A DNA stretch of 64,000 nucleotides from Taishania sp965247975. GTDB lineage: Bacteria > Bacteroidota > Bacteroidia > Flavobacteriales_D > Crocinitomicaceae. A model generated the notes under the pieces. That model searched no databases, was not told where the DNA came from, and was given only the letters and a program-made list of their open reading frames with translations. This document shows, one piece after another, positions 26,539 through 35,424 of this stretch; the stretch's first letter is position 1; each line of letters begins with the position of its first letter. Both the position numbers and the translations under genes were made by a program. The DNA lies in assembly GCA_965247975.1 (NCBI GenBank), contig OZ252050.1, forward strand, positions 2,728,001 to 2,792,000, in the 5' to 3' direction.

Positions 26539-27306
26539 ATGTTAAAAATAAAACGCTTAAATCTCGACACCAGTTGGCAAATTGAATGGAATGGCACTTC
26601 CCTCCTGCTCGATCCATGGTTGGTTGGTTCGGAAGTTGATTATTTTCCTGCATTTAACAAACAATGGCACAAAACGTCACCATCAAAGATTGAACATCTC
26701 GATCCCTACGATGCAATTCTCATTTCCCAACATTTTTCTGACCATTGCCATGAAGAAACATTGAAATTATTGAAAAAAGAGAACTTGTTTTGCACTCCAA
26801 AAGCGCTTCAACGAATCAAAAAAACCTTTCCCGACTTGGAAATTCAAAGCCTGCCAAGTTTCTCAGAAAATAAATGGCTAAAATTCAAAAACCTAGAAAT
26901 TTCTTGGCTTCCAGCTCCTAAAAAATTGTCAGCATCATTTAGCGGAATTATAATTCGTAACGAAAATGATTGCATCGTTTATTGTCCACATGGGTACGAT
27001 TTATTGGATTCCCACCTAAAACAATTAGAAAAGTTAAACACTGTACTCCTTATCACAAGTTTTTCAACCTTCAAACTTCCTTTCTTTTTGGGTGGATATG
27101 TCAACCCTGGCATGAAACAAGCGCAAGAATTGATTTCACAAACTAACCCGAAATGGATCATGGCAACACACGACGAAAACAAACATGCCTCAGGAATCGT
27201 GAAAAAAATAGCAAAAGTGAAGTATCCAAATTCCGATGAACTAGCATTGTATTTTTCGAGTAAATTTATCGATGCAAACAAAATCAATCATACATTTGAA
27301 CTTTAA
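26539..27306 (+). CDS. MBL-fold metallo-hydrolase-like protein (UlaG group)
   Basis: 255 aa from the ATG at 26539; an in-frame TTG at 26518 is less likely. LDTSWQIEWNGTSLLLDPWLVGSEVDYFP is the typical start of UlaG/YcjI-like beta-lactamase-fold proteins. The metal motif, usually HxHxDH, reads QHFSDHCHEE: the first His and the DH are kept, but the second His of HxH is Phe. WMATHDENKHASG contributes a later ligand. The function of such divergent members is unknown. It probably forms an operon with the next two genes (14- and 10-bp gaps). Confidence 0.75.
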   Translation: MLKIKRLNLDTSWQIEWNGTSLLLDPWLVGSEVDYFPAFNKQWHKTSPSKIEHLDPYDAILISQHFSDHCHEETLKLLKKENLFCTPKALQRIKKTFPDLEIQSLPSFSENKWLKFKNLEISWLPAPKKLSASFSGIIIRNENDCIVYCPHGYDLLDSHLKQLEKLNTVLLITSFSTFKLPFFLGGYVNPGMKQAQELISQTNPKWIMATHDENKHASGIVKKIAKVKYPNSDELALYFSSKFIDANKINHTFEL

Positions 27307-27320
27307 ATTAACGCATTATC

Positions 27321-27959
27321 ATGAATCCTTTAGTTGACGAATTCCTAGCCAATGCAGAAAAATGGCAATCCGAAATGACACTTTTGCGCAAAATTGCCCT
27401 CGACTGCGGGTTGACAGAAGAATTGAAATGGAAACAACCTTGTTATACATTTAACGGTACGAATCTGTTAATTATCAGCGCATTCAAAGATCATTGTGTG
27501 ATGAGTTTTCTAAAAGGAATTTTGCTTAAAGATACAGAGCAGTTACTTGTCTCTCCTGGAGCTAATTCGCAATCGGTCAAATTTGCCAAGTTTACGAGCG
27601 CAGAGCAAATTACGGCAAACGAATTGCAACTCAAAGCTTACATTTTTGAAGCCATTGAAATTGAAAAAGTTGGACTAAAAATTGACAAAACAAAAAGCAC
27701 GGATTTTGAATTAGTTTCAGAATTGCTACAAAAAATGTCGGAAGACGCTACTTTTAAAAACGCTTTCGAGGCGCTTACTGTTGGACGACAACGTGCCTAT
27801 AACATGTTCTTCAGTGATGCCAAGCAAGCAGAAACTCGTTTTGCACGCATTGAAAAATACCGCGATCGGATTCTGAAAGGAAAAGGAATGAATGACTGTG
27901 TTTGCGGACATTCGAAACGCATGCCCAATTGTGATGGATCACATAAAAACTTCAACTAA
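27321..27959 (+). CDS. YdeI/OmpD-associated DUF1801 protein with C-terminal CDGSH motif
   Basis: 212 aa. Residues 1-120 match the DUF1801/YdeI fold (LRKIALDCGLTEELKWKQPCYTFNGTNLLIISAFKDHCVMSF), and 120-185 the YdeI helical part (FKNAFEALTVGRQRAYNMFFSDAKQAETRFARIEKYRDRIL). The end, residues 193-208, reads CVCGHSKRMPNCDGSH, which satisfies the CDGSH iron-sulfur consensus C-x-C-x2-S-x3-P-x-C-D-G-S-H completely. A [2Fe-2S] site is therefore predicted (Cys193, Cys195, Cys204, His208); CDGSH sites normally need a dimer fold, so function is unproven. Confidence 0.85.
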   Translation: MNPLVDEFLANAEKWQSEMTLLRKIALDCGLTEELKWKQPCYTFNGTNLLIISAFKDHCVMSFLKGILLKDTEQLLVSPGANSQSVKFAKFTSAEQITANELQLKAYIFEAIEIEKVGLKIDKTKSTDFELVSELLQKMSEDATFKNAFEALTVGRQRAYNMFFSDAKQAETRFARIEKYRDRILKGKGMNDCVCGHSKRMPNCDGSHKNFN

Positions 27960-27969
27960 ATCTACTAAA

Positions 27970-28866
27970 ATGCACAAAACACTCTTGTTTTCAATTCTTT
28001 TGCTCTTGGTTTCGTGCACTAGCGAAGAAAAAAACAATCTCAATGAAATTGATCAAACCAAAAATTCAGCTATTGATACAACTTCTGTAAAAGAAGAATT
28101 GCCCGAAATTTCATTCAACAAAAAGATGACTTCGGATGAATTAATTCAAAACTTCAAACTCAAGTCAGAAACGATTTCCACGAAACTTAAAGATCTTAAT
28201 ACACTTGAAGCGAATGCTTTGTACTTAAAACACCGAGAGGAAAACAATGACTTTTTAAGACTACTTGAATCTAAGAATCAAAAATTGCTGGATGAATTTT
28301 ACGCCGAAAATCGCCAAAACGAAATTAAAACCTTAAGTAACAAATTAAAGCAAGGTGGTTTGCAAATCATGGAAGTTGGTGAAGGATATGTTGAATTGAG
28401 AACCGTCCCAGATTATTATTATTCGATTTATAAAAATTCGGTAACCGAAGATTTTAAACGCTTTTTGACCTTGACTAAGGAAGAAGAAAAAAAATTATAT
28501 TCCGCTGATGCAGGACTAATGATTTCTTTCAAAGAACTTGGAAATCGAATTATATCTTGGGAAAATTTCTTTCTAAAATTTCCTAAATCAACATTGCGAA
28601 AAGAAGTTAAAGAGAGTTATGTTTATTATCAAATGGATTATCTATTCGGCTTAGATAACACTCCAACAACTGAACGATGGATGGAAGAAGGAAAACCTTA
28701 CATTTATGAAGAAAACCTCGCTGAATTCAGTAATTTCATTGCCAAAAATCCGAAAAGTCCAACCACAAAATTAGTGCGACTTTACCTTGAAAAATTTAGC
28801 GATGAAAACATCCGAGAATTCATGGAAAAAGAGCAAGAAAAAATTAACGCACAGTTTCTTAAATAA
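27970..28866 (+). CDS. Lipoprotein of unknown function, all-helical
   Basis: 298 aa from the ATG at 27970, which begins a lipoprotein signal MHKTLLFSILLLLVSCTSEE (lipobox VSC). The frame extends upstream to 27892, inside the YdeI gene, and is not used. The rest is Lys/Glu-rich and helical, without a recognised domain; it contains TERWMEEGKPYIYEENLAEF and KNPKSPTTKLVRLYLEKFSDENIREF, loosely like a repeated helical hairpin. It is probably the third gene of the MBL-YdeI operon. Confidence 0.7.
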   Translation: MHKTLLFSILLLLVSCTSEEKNNLNEIDQTKNSAIDTTSVKEELPEISFNKKMTSDELIQNFKLKSETISTKLKDLNTLEANALYLKHREENNDFLRLLESKNQKLLDEFYAENRQNEIKTLSNKLKQGGLQIMEVGEGYVELRTVPDYYYSIYKNSVTEDFKRFLTLTKEEEKKLYSADAGLMISFKELGNRIISWENFFLKFPKSTLRKEVKESYVYYQMDYLFGLDNTPTTERWMEEGKPYIYEENLAEFSNFIAKNPKSPTTKLVRLYLEKFSDENIREFMEKEQEKINAQFLK

Positions 28867-29180
28867 GGATTCCATTCGTTTGATTAAAGCATTCTCAAAG
28901 CTGTATTAGGAATGTTTCGAACGAAATCTTTGTTCGGATTAGAGGAAATATCAAGCCCAAAATTTCACGCTTAAATTGGAATCCATGATTAAAAAGTTTT
29001 TCTAGTTATTCAAAAAAACGCTAGAATATCCGTTTTTCCAGTCACTCACTTTTTTCAAGTTCTGACCTTCAGCGGATATTCTAACGTTTATGACTTAAAA
29101 TTGTATTTCGATTGTTAACTATTCTTTCGATCAGTTAGCATTATATATTATTTAAAATAGTGTTTTTTGAATTTAGTATA
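28867..29180. other. Intergenic region between convergent genes, with a long-arm inverted repeat
   Basis: 314 bp without an ORF. Its only structure is the pair AACGCTAGAATATCCG (29017-29032) / CGGATATTCTAACGTT (29073-29088), a 15-of-16 match, separated by 40 bp. Confidence 0.7.
29012..29088 (-). terminator. Long-loop hairpin with T tract, possible terminator of the 29181-30755 gene
   Basis: On the minus strand the 16-bp stem is followed directly by TTTTTTT (the complement of 29012-29018), about 93 bp past the stop. The 40-nt loop is long for a standard terminator, so a repeat-element origin is an alternative. Confidence 0.45.
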
Positions 29181-30755
29181 TTATTGTTTAACAATACGTT
29201 GAACAGAAATCAATTCTTTGGAGTTTCTTATTTCAAGCAAATACACACCGCTTAGCTGCTCAGATAAATCAATTTTTTGGTTGAATCCTATATCACTTCC
29301 ATTTAAGTTTTCATCGTAAACAATTCTTCCTTGTATATCTAAAATTCTCAATGATAAGGTTTCAGCAGAGCCAGACGCTACATCCACATTGATAATGCCT
29401 AGAGTTGGATTCGGATATACTGAAATATTGTCAGCCTCCAATTCTCCTAAGCCAACTACATTAATAAAGCTTTCACCATCAATTTTTGCTCGACCTCCAA
29501 GTCCAACAGTTTTTGTATCAATCCATGCAATTGCGACTTCACTTAACGCATAATTATATGAAACCCGAGCAATTGGATTTTTTGTTAGCGACAATGTATC
29601 ATTTATGGCAGAAGAAATTATATTCCATGTGTTAGGCTGTTGAAATTGAAAATCATTTTTCACGTAGTTCAATTTAAAATTTGTTGAATCGAAGTAAACA
29701 CCATGGAAATTATTTGAAACGTTGTCATAAACCAAATCGCCATTATAATCACTTTCTGAAGAGTTATTAATGTCGTAGCGATACCAAAAATTAGCATAAT
29801 GTGCTCGTTTATTGTAAAATCCAATAACATCATAGTCAGAAGCATCTCCATTGTAATCTCTTTCCACACTAACAACAGCTGTCACACCAGAACTATCATT
29901 ATCGATGGTATTAAACATCGTAGCGATTCTCGGATTTCGACATAATCCAATCGCAGCCGAGCTAATGGAATCTAAATTAACTGGTGTAATCCATGCGGAA
30001 GCAACGTCACTTGAATTCCGAGATGTATAAATGTTACCATTTCTTGCTGAGCTAGAAGCTAATCTCTCCCATGCTGCAAAATATCGTCCATTACTTCCTG
30101 AATTGCTTTTACCATAAGATAAGGCAACGTTGCGAAAGTAACCACCTGTAGTAGCCACAGACTGATTTAAGGTATATGTCGCTCCGCCATCCAACGATAC
30201 GATGGAATTAAGAGAATCCAAACTAGATGAATATTTTGAATATAAAATTGCCACCGAGTATGGAGCTACACCAACACCTGGTAATAGATAATCAGAAGCT
30301 AGTTCTACGTCATAAACTCTATTTGTTCCAAAATTTCGATTTAAATTAGAACCTATAAATGCTCCTGTACTAGCATTGTAGCGATCATTAAAAAGAACAT
30401 ATGTGCCTGTTGTTAGATCATGTCTAACCCCAGTTAATGAAACAATTAAAGAAGCCAGATCAGTTCCCGTTACCAAAATATCATGAGCTTCATAGCGCGC
30501 ATTCACACTACTATAAGTATCTAATTCACTCCAAGTCATTCCTCCATCAGTAGATTTTCGAATGTTTATTCCACCAGCATTTGTTGCAGGATCTTCAAAG
30601 GAAATTGCTGAGAAAACCCATCCATTAAATGCAGTCGTAATTTCAACATTTTTTTGATTGAAGGAAGAACTTGAAATTGTCACATCGTCACCGAATTGAC
30701 TAGCTGCCGAAAAGCTTGTAAAGACAAGTACAAATAAGAGTAATTTTTTTTTCAT
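29181..30755 (-). CDS. Secreted sialidase-like (BNR) protein with T9SS type A sorting domain
   Basis: 524 aa. The signal peptide MKKKLLLFVLVFTSFSAASQ is followed by a beta-propeller-like region with a BNR/Asp-box-like STDGGMTWSELDTY. The C-terminus ISVYPNPTLGIINVDVASGSAETLSLRILDIQGRIVYDE...LSGVYLLEI is a type A T9SS sorting domain. The Asp-box-like motif is found in both sialidases and non-enzymatic beta-propellers; no arginine triad or catalytic residues could be assigned, so an enzymatic role is unproven. Confidence 0.78.
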   Translation of the reverse strand: MKKKLLLFVLVFTSFSAASQFGDDVTISSSSFNQKNVEITTAFNGWVFSAISFEDPATNAGGINIRKSTDGGMTWSELDTYSSVNARYEAHDILVTGTDLASLIVSLTGVRHDLTTGTYVLFNDRYNASTGAFIGSNLNRNFGTNRVYDVELASDYLLPGVGVAPYSVAILYSKYSSSLDSLNSIVSLDGGATYTLNQSVATTGGYFRNVALSYGKSNSGSNGRYFAAWERLASSSARNGNIYTSRNSSDVASAWITPVNLDSISSAAIGLCRNPRIATMFNTIDNDSSGVTAVVSVERDYNGDASDYDVIGFYNKRAHYANFWYRYDINNSSESDYNGDLVYDNVSNNFHGVYFDSTNFKLNYVKNDFQFQQPNTWNIISSAINDTLSLTKNPIARVSYNYALSEVAIAWIDTKTVGLGGRAKIDGESFINVVGLGELEADNISVYPNPTLGIINVDVASGSAETLSLRILDIQGRIVYDENLNGSDIGFNQKIDLSEQLSGVYLLEIRNSKELISVQRIVKQ

Positions 30756-30979
30756 TTTGTTTTCATTTAATGGTTAAACTAAAATCTGATTTTAAACAAC
30801 TTAATGTCAAATTTTAAATATTTCTGCAAAAATACTGCATCAACATTCAGCAGACTGAAATATGAGATAAACAACACGTTTATTATACCAACAGCAATGC
30901 TAAAAGCAATAAACCATGTCATTGTTTCTTTTTTTTCACTTATGTAACAAAAGTCATGTTTTTCTAAATGAGCTGTGTG

Positions 30980-30987
30980 TAACTTTG
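30980..30987 (+). promoter_or_regulatory. -7 box (TAACTTTG) for the kelch-protein operon
   Basis: Exact TAnnTTTG match 37 bp before the ATG at 31025, with a T-rich -33 area at about 18-bp spacing. Confidence 0.5.
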
Positions 30988-31024
30988 GCATATCAAGTTA
31001 ACAAGCAAAAAAACTTCGAAAATC

Positions 31025-32641
31025 ATGACAAAACTATTAATCAACTCTTTTCTAATTGTGTTTTCCGCTTTTATAGGAAGCGCACAAAACTCGCCCTTTC
31101 AAATAGCTATCGAACCTATGACTGTTCCTGGAATTGGTGGTTTACAATCCTACGCTTGGGGACAAGACAATGGAAAATGGCTAGTTGTCGGTGGACGTTT
31201 AGATGGTTTACATCGTCGACAACCATTTGCAGCGTTTGATGCGGCTGGAAATAACACTCAGATTTTTATCGTTGATCCCGCAGGACAACAATCTTGGAAT
31301 GCTTCAATGACTTCATTGCCTGTCGGAATTCAAGAACAATTAAGTTCAACCAATATGCAATTTTTCCAAGAAGGCGATTATTTGTATTTGATTGGCGGTT
31401 ATGGCTATAGTGCAACTAGTGTGGATCACATCACGTATCCAAATTTGACTGCCATTCATGTTCCGAATGTAATCAATGCCATCATCAACGACTCCCCAAT
31501 TGCACCTCATTTTCGACAAATTACAGATTCGAAATTTGAAGTGACAGGAGGTTATTTGAATAAAATTGGCACGACATTTTATTTGACGGGCGGACAAAAA
31601 TTTATCGGTCGCTACAACCCAATGGGTCCAAATAATGGTCCTGGATTCATTCAAGAATACACAGATGCCATCCGAAAATTTAATCTTACGGATGATGGAA
31701 CAACGATTACCATTTCACATTTACCTGAGGTGGTTGACGCAACAAATTTACACAGACGAGATTACAATGTTGTTCCTCAAATCATGCCAAATGGTCAAGA
31801 GGGAATCACCGCTTTTTCAGGTGTTTTTCAGATTTCAGCCAATTTACCTTTCTTGAATTGCGTGAATATTGACAATACTGGACACACGATAAACAATTCT
31901 TTTTCACAGTATTACAACCATTATCATTGCGCTCATTTCCCGATTTATAGCGAAACGGCGAATGAAATGCACACTGTCTTTTTTGGAGGAATAGCCCAAT
32001 ACTATGACAACAACGGAGTGTTAACTCAAGATAATAATGTTCCATTTGTGAACACCATTGCCCGCGTCACACGAGATGCTAGCGGAACCATGTCTGAATA
32101 CAAATTACCCATTGAAATGCCCGGATTTCTTGGAGCAAGTTCCGAATTTATTCCCGTTGAAAATTTGCCGAGTTTTTCAAACGATGTTTTGAAATTAGAT
32201 GATTTCACTGCTGATTCAACCTTAATCGGCTACATTTACGGTGGAATAAACAGTACGGCCGCAAACATCTTTTTCACCAACACAGGAACCGAAAGCACTG
32301 CAAATAACCAAATCTTCAAAGTTTACTTGATCAAAGGTGATGTCAATGGATTAGATGAATTGAATCCACAGAGTGTTGGTACATTGCAAATGCAAGTATA
32401 TCCTAACCCAAATGATGGCGATTTTAGTGTTTATTTCAATCTCAAAAAAGCGTTGAACGTTATCCTCACTGTGCACGATGTGAATGGAAAATTGATTGAA
32501 AAGGCCGAAATGAACCAATTGAATGAAGGGAAAAATGCATTTTCAAAGCGCATTCGTAAAATTGAAAAAGGTGGGATTTACTTCGTGACCTTGGATGCTG
32601 GATTTGAAAAAGCAACGCAGAAAATCATCGTTGAGCCATGA
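31025..32641 (+). CDS. Secreted kelch-like beta-propeller with T9SS type A sorting domain
   Basis: 538 aa. A signal peptide ending FIGSAQN is followed by propeller-like repeats: DNGKWLVVGGRLDGLHRR, GDYLYLIGGYGYSA, GTTFYLTGGQKFIGRY and MHTVFFGGIAQYYD, with GG motifs like kelch blades. The C-terminus LQMQVYPNPNDGDFSVYFNL...KGGIYFVTLD...QKIIVEP is a type A sorting domain. No catalytic motif. Its stop overlaps the start of the cytochrome-like lipoprotein by 4 bp (ATGA), followed closely by a cupin gene; the three genes form an operon. Confidence 0.85.
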   Translation: MTKLLINSFLIVFSAFIGSAQNSPFQIAIEPMTVPGIGGLQSYAWGQDNGKWLVVGGRLDGLHRRQPFAAFDAAGNNTQIFIVDPAGQQSWNASMTSLPVGIQEQLSSTNMQFFQEGDYLYLIGGYGYSATSVDHITYPNLTAIHVPNVINAIINDSPIAPHFRQITDSKFEVTGGYLNKIGTTFYLTGGQKFIGRYNPMGPNNGPGFIQEYTDAIRKFNLTDDGTTITISHLPEVVDATNLHRRDYNVVPQIMPNGQEGITAFSGVFQISANLPFLNCVNIDNTGHTINNSFSQYYNHYHCAHFPIYSETANEMHTVFFGGIAQYYDNNGVLTQDNNVPFVNTIARVTRDASGTMSEYKLPIEMPGFLGASSEFIPVENLPSFSNDVLKLDDFTADSTLIGYIYGGINSTAANIFFTNTGTESTANNQIFKVYLIKGDVNGLDELNPQSVGTLQMQVYPNPNDGDFSVYFNLKKALNVILTVHDVNGKLIEKAEMNQLNEGKNAFSKRIRKIEKGGIYFVTLDAGFEKATQKIIVEP

Positions 32642-33234
32642 CAAAACATCGCTTCTTTCTTGCATTTCTGTTGAGCTTTTCATTTGCTTCATGCGATGTA
32701 AATCCATCGGAAACAACGAAATCGGATGCACAAGAAATTGAAAAAACAAATGAACCAGATTATTTGAAAATTGGTCAAGAAATTTCAACGGAAGCACAAA
32801 AAGTCTTGGGTGGAAATTTGATGAAAGCGATAAATAATGGTGGAACTGAACATGCCATTTCGTTTTGTAATGTGAATGCCATTCGTCTGACAGACAGCAC
32901 TGCGTTGGCGTTAAATGCAAAAATCAAACGGGTGACCGATTTACCGAGGAATCCCAAAAACAAAGGAAACCAAAAAGAGTTGGAGTATATCTTGAAACTC
33001 AAAGCAAAAGCCGAAGATTACAAGGCAGTTGTCCAAGAAATGGATGGTAAAATGGTTGGTTATTATCCGATTGTGACCAACGCACTTTGTTTAAAATGTC
33101 ATGGAACCGAAAAAAACGATATTGAACCAAAAACGTTAGCTAAAATCGATGCGTTATACCCAAATGACAGGGCAAGATATTACCAGATCGATGAAATTCG
33201 CGGACTTTGGGTTGTAGAAATAGACAAAAAATAA
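32638..33234 (+). CDS. DUF3365 (Tll0287-like) haem-binding lipoprotein
   Basis: 198 aa. The lipobox is FASC in the first 20 residues. The DUF3365 pattern is clear: GGTEHAISFCNVNAIRLTDS, RNPKNKGNQKELEYI, then ALCLKCHG with a c-type haem motif CLKCH, then YPNDRARYYQIDEIRGLWVVEI. DUF3365 proteins carry one haem and are thought to act in redox sensing or electron transfer; Tll0287 is an example from cyanobacteria. The gene overlaps the kelch gene by 4 bp and lies 3 bp before the cupin gene. Confidence 0.87.
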   Translation: MTKHRFFLAFLLSFSFASCDVNPSETTKSDAQEIEKTNEPDYLKIGQEISTEAQKVLGGNLMKAINNGGTEHAISFCNVNAIRLTDSTALALNAKIKRVTDLPRNPKNKGNQKELEYILKLKAKAEDYKAVVQEMDGKMVGYYPIVTNALCLKCHGTEKNDIEPKTLAKIDALYPNDRARYYQIDEIRGLWVVEIDKK

Positions 33235-33237
33235 AAG

Positions 33238-33525
33238 ATGAAAATCACAGACTTACACGAATCGGACAAAGGAGTTTCAGCGATTCCAATTTTCAAAAGT
33301 GATTTGGGGAATGCCATTTCAATTCAACTTTTAGAAGGAGAAATTCTCAAGGAACACATTACGAAAACTCCTGCCTTGCTTATTTGTATAATCGGAAATG
33401 CACTTTTCGAAAATGAACAAGATCAAAAAGTGAACTTACTTCCAGGAGATTATGTTCAGATCGAAGCCATGGTAAAACATTGGGTTATTGGTGTTGAGAA
33501 AAGTCAGTTGGTCTTGGTGAAGTAA
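33238..33525 (+). CDS. Small cupin-fold protein
   Basis: 95 aa. The sequence KEHITKTPALLICIIGNALFENEQDQKVNLLPGDYVQIEAMVKHWVIGVEKSQLVLVK is a cupin-like beta barrel with HITKTPALL in motif 1 and PGDYVQIEAMVKHWV in motif 2. Only one His in each motif is visible, and Glu is missing from motif 1, so metal binding is doubtful. The start abuts the DUF3365 gene (3-bp gap), suggesting joint function; the following methyltransferase is 18 bp further on. Confidence 0.78.
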   Translation: MKITDLHESDKGVSAIPIFKSDLGNAISIQLLEGEILKEHITKTPALLICIIGNALFENEQDQKVNLLPGDYVQIEAMVKHWVIGVEKSQLVLVK

Positions 33526-33543
33526 TTTTAGTAACTTTCTGCC

Positions 33544-34347
33544 ATGAAGATGAACGAAAATTATTTAGAAATCAATCGTCAATCGTGGAACAATAAAGTA
33601 GATATTCATCTCAATTCTGAGTTTTATGACCAGCAAGGATTCTTGGCAGGGAATTCATCTTTGAATGAGATTGAGTTGAAATTATTGGGAAATTTAGAAG
33701 GCAAAACAGTTCTGCATTTGCAATGTCATTTCGGTCAAGACACTATTTCACTGACTCGTCTCGGGGCGCAAGCTACAGGGGTTGATTTGTCGGATAAAGC
33801 AATTGAAACAGCCCAAAACATTGCAAAGGAAACACATTCCAATGCACAATTTATTTGTTGTGACATTTACGATTTACCAAATCATTTGAAGGAACAATTC
33901 GATGTCGTTTACACAAGCTATGGCACGATTGGATGGCTTCCCGATTTGGACAAATGGGCGAAAATCATTGCTCAATTTTTGAAACCTAACGGAAAATTTG
34001 TCTTCGTTGAATTTCATCCCGTTGTTTGGATGTTTGACGATGATTTTGAAAAAATCGCATATAACTATGCAAATACTGGACCCATCGTTGAAACATACGA
34101 AGGAACGTATGCTGAAAAAAGTGCTGATCTTTCGCAAAAATATGTGATGTGGAATCATGGAATCAGTGAAGTTATCAATAATTTGATTTCGCACGGAATG
34201 GAACTTAACTCACTCGATGAATTCGATTATTCACCCTACAACTGCTTTCGAAAAACCATCGAATTCGCTCCGAAAAAATTCCGCATTGAGCATTTAGGTG
34301 ATAAAATTCCGATGGTGTATTCGATTGAGGCAACGAAAAGAAATTGA
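33544..34347 (+). CDS. Class I SAM-dependent methyltransferase
   Basis: 267 aa. Motif I is KTVLHLQCHFGQDTISL, motif II is ATGVDLSDKAIETA, and FDVVYTSYGTIGWLPDLDKWAKIIAQFLKPNGKFVFVEFHP follows. The NRQSWNNKV start and HFGQDT are seen in the methyltransferases annotated as class I SAM-dependent in Bacteroidota; they act on small molecules, not rRNA. The substrate is unknown. It may be the last gene of the kelch-haem-cupin operon. Confidence 0.88.
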   Translation: MKMNENYLEINRQSWNNKVDIHLNSEFYDQQGFLAGNSSLNEIELKLLGNLEGKTVLHLQCHFGQDTISLTRLGAQATGVDLSDKAIETAQNIAKETHSNAQFICCDIYDLPNHLKEQFDVVYTSYGTIGWLPDLDKWAKIIAQFLKPNGKFVFVEFHPVVWMFDDDFEKIAYNYANTGPIVETYEGTYAEKSADLSQKYVMWNHGISEVINNLISHGMELNSLDEFDYSPYNCFRKTIEFAPKKFRIEHLGDKIPMVYSIEATKRN

Positions 34348-34432
34348 AGTTTTCACTTGCTCATACAAACTCTGTAACGTATTGATTTCATCATCGAATC
34401 AAAACTTTGTATTTTTACTCAAATTCTAGCTG

Positions 34433-34861
34433 ATGAATAATCCAAATTCAATTTTCGTAACACTTCTAATTAGCTTCATTTTTTCATTCGATAGTTTCAC
34501 ACAAAACACGTTAGTTGGAGCATGGAAACTAGAAGAAGACTACGGAATTGCAAATTTCACTTTTTCTGAAAGTGGTCACGCCATCGTGCAAATTGAGTCA
34601 ACCATTTTAGGAGGAGATAATTACACCCTTGCTGATATTCCAGTAGCCTTAAAATATCAAACGAACACAGCTGTACAACCGAATCAAATTGATTTAGTTA
34701 TTGTAATGATCGAAAACAACCTTCCGATCTCCAAAATGCTTGGAATATTTGAATTAGACAAGGATCGGTTAAAAATAGCGATTGATTTTTTTGAAGGTCC
34801 ACGTCCAACTTCGTTTGATGGAAAGGGTGGAATGGTTTTGATTCGTGTAAACAAAAATTAA
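34433..34861 (+). CDS. Small secreted protein, lipocalin-like/TIGR03067-like
   Basis: 142 aa. The signal peptide ends near FDSFTQ. NTLVGAWKLEEDYG at the mature N-terminus, the strand pattern through QPNQIDLVIV and MLGIFELDKDRLKIAIDFFEGPRPTSFDGKGGMVLIRV resemble the TIGR03067 group ('G-Y..L..D.LK....RP..F'). This is by eye. It lies 13 bp upstream of the GNAT gene. Confidence 0.62.
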   Translation: MNNPNSIFVTLLISFIFSFDSFTQNTLVGAWKLEEDYGIANFTFSESGHAIVQIESTILGGDNYTLADIPVALKYQTNTAVQPNQIDLVIVMIENNLPISKMLGIFELDKDRLKIAIDFFEGPRPTSFDGKGGMVLIRVNKN

Positions 34862-34874
34862 ATGAAACTCAACG

Positions 34875-35378
34875 ATGCTCATCACAGCAACCAAACGTCT
34901 CATTCTTAGAGAATTTAAGGAAGATGACGCACAAAGTATATTGGAATTAAATAATGACCCTGATGTGCTCAAATTCACAGGAGACAGACCTTTCCAAAAC
35001 ATCCAAGAAGCAAAACGATTTATTCAAAAATACGATCATTATGACAACTATGGCTTCGGAAGATGGGCAGTAATTCTCAAAGAAAACAATGCATTTCTGG
35101 GATGGTGTGGATTGAAATTTACACCCGAAAAAAATGAACACGATATTGGATTTCGATTCTTTAAAAAACATTGGAATCAAGGTTTTGCAAGCGAAGCTGC
35201 AAGTGCTTGTCTTGATCTTGGATTTGATGAATTTGAATTAACCAAAAACATTGGTCGCGCTATGAAGGAAAACCAAACTTCGATTCGTGTTTTGGAAAAA
35301 ATCGGACTGACATTTGACAAAACATTTGACTTTGATGGAAACGAAGGAATGATTTATTCTATCGAAAACAACCAATAA
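34875..35378 (+). CDS. GNAT family N-acetyltransferase (RimJ/RimL type)
   Basis: 167 aa. ITATKRLILREFKEDDAQSILELNNDPDVLKFTGDRPFQ, then GWCGLKFTPEKNEHDIGFRFFKKHWNQGFASEAASACLDLGF and NQTSIRVLEKIGL are standard for this family; the acetyl-CoA loop is WNQGFASEA. It is a distant paralogue of the gene at 18686 (both share the WN-GFASEA core). The substrate is unknown. Confidence 0.9.
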   Translation: MLITATKRLILREFKEDDAQSILELNNDPDVLKFTGDRPFQNIQEAKRFIQKYDHYDNYGFGRWAVILKENNAFLGWCGLKFTPEKNEHDIGFRFFKKHWNQGFASEAASACLDLGFDEFELTKNIGRAMKENQTSIRVLEKIGLTFDKTFDFDGNEGMIYSIENNQ

Positions 35379-35424
35379 AATTGAAATTTGGTTTGATCAA
35401 ATCCTGTTTGAAAGAAGTTGGAAT

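Noticed and set aside
30779..30991. 70-aa minus-strand ORF with a hydrophobic core (MTWFIAFSIAVGIINVLFIS)
   Set aside because: It overlaps the divergent promoter region with a strong -7 box (30980-30987), has no family match and no neighbour of similar type. A real small membrane protein cannot be ruled out but is not supported.
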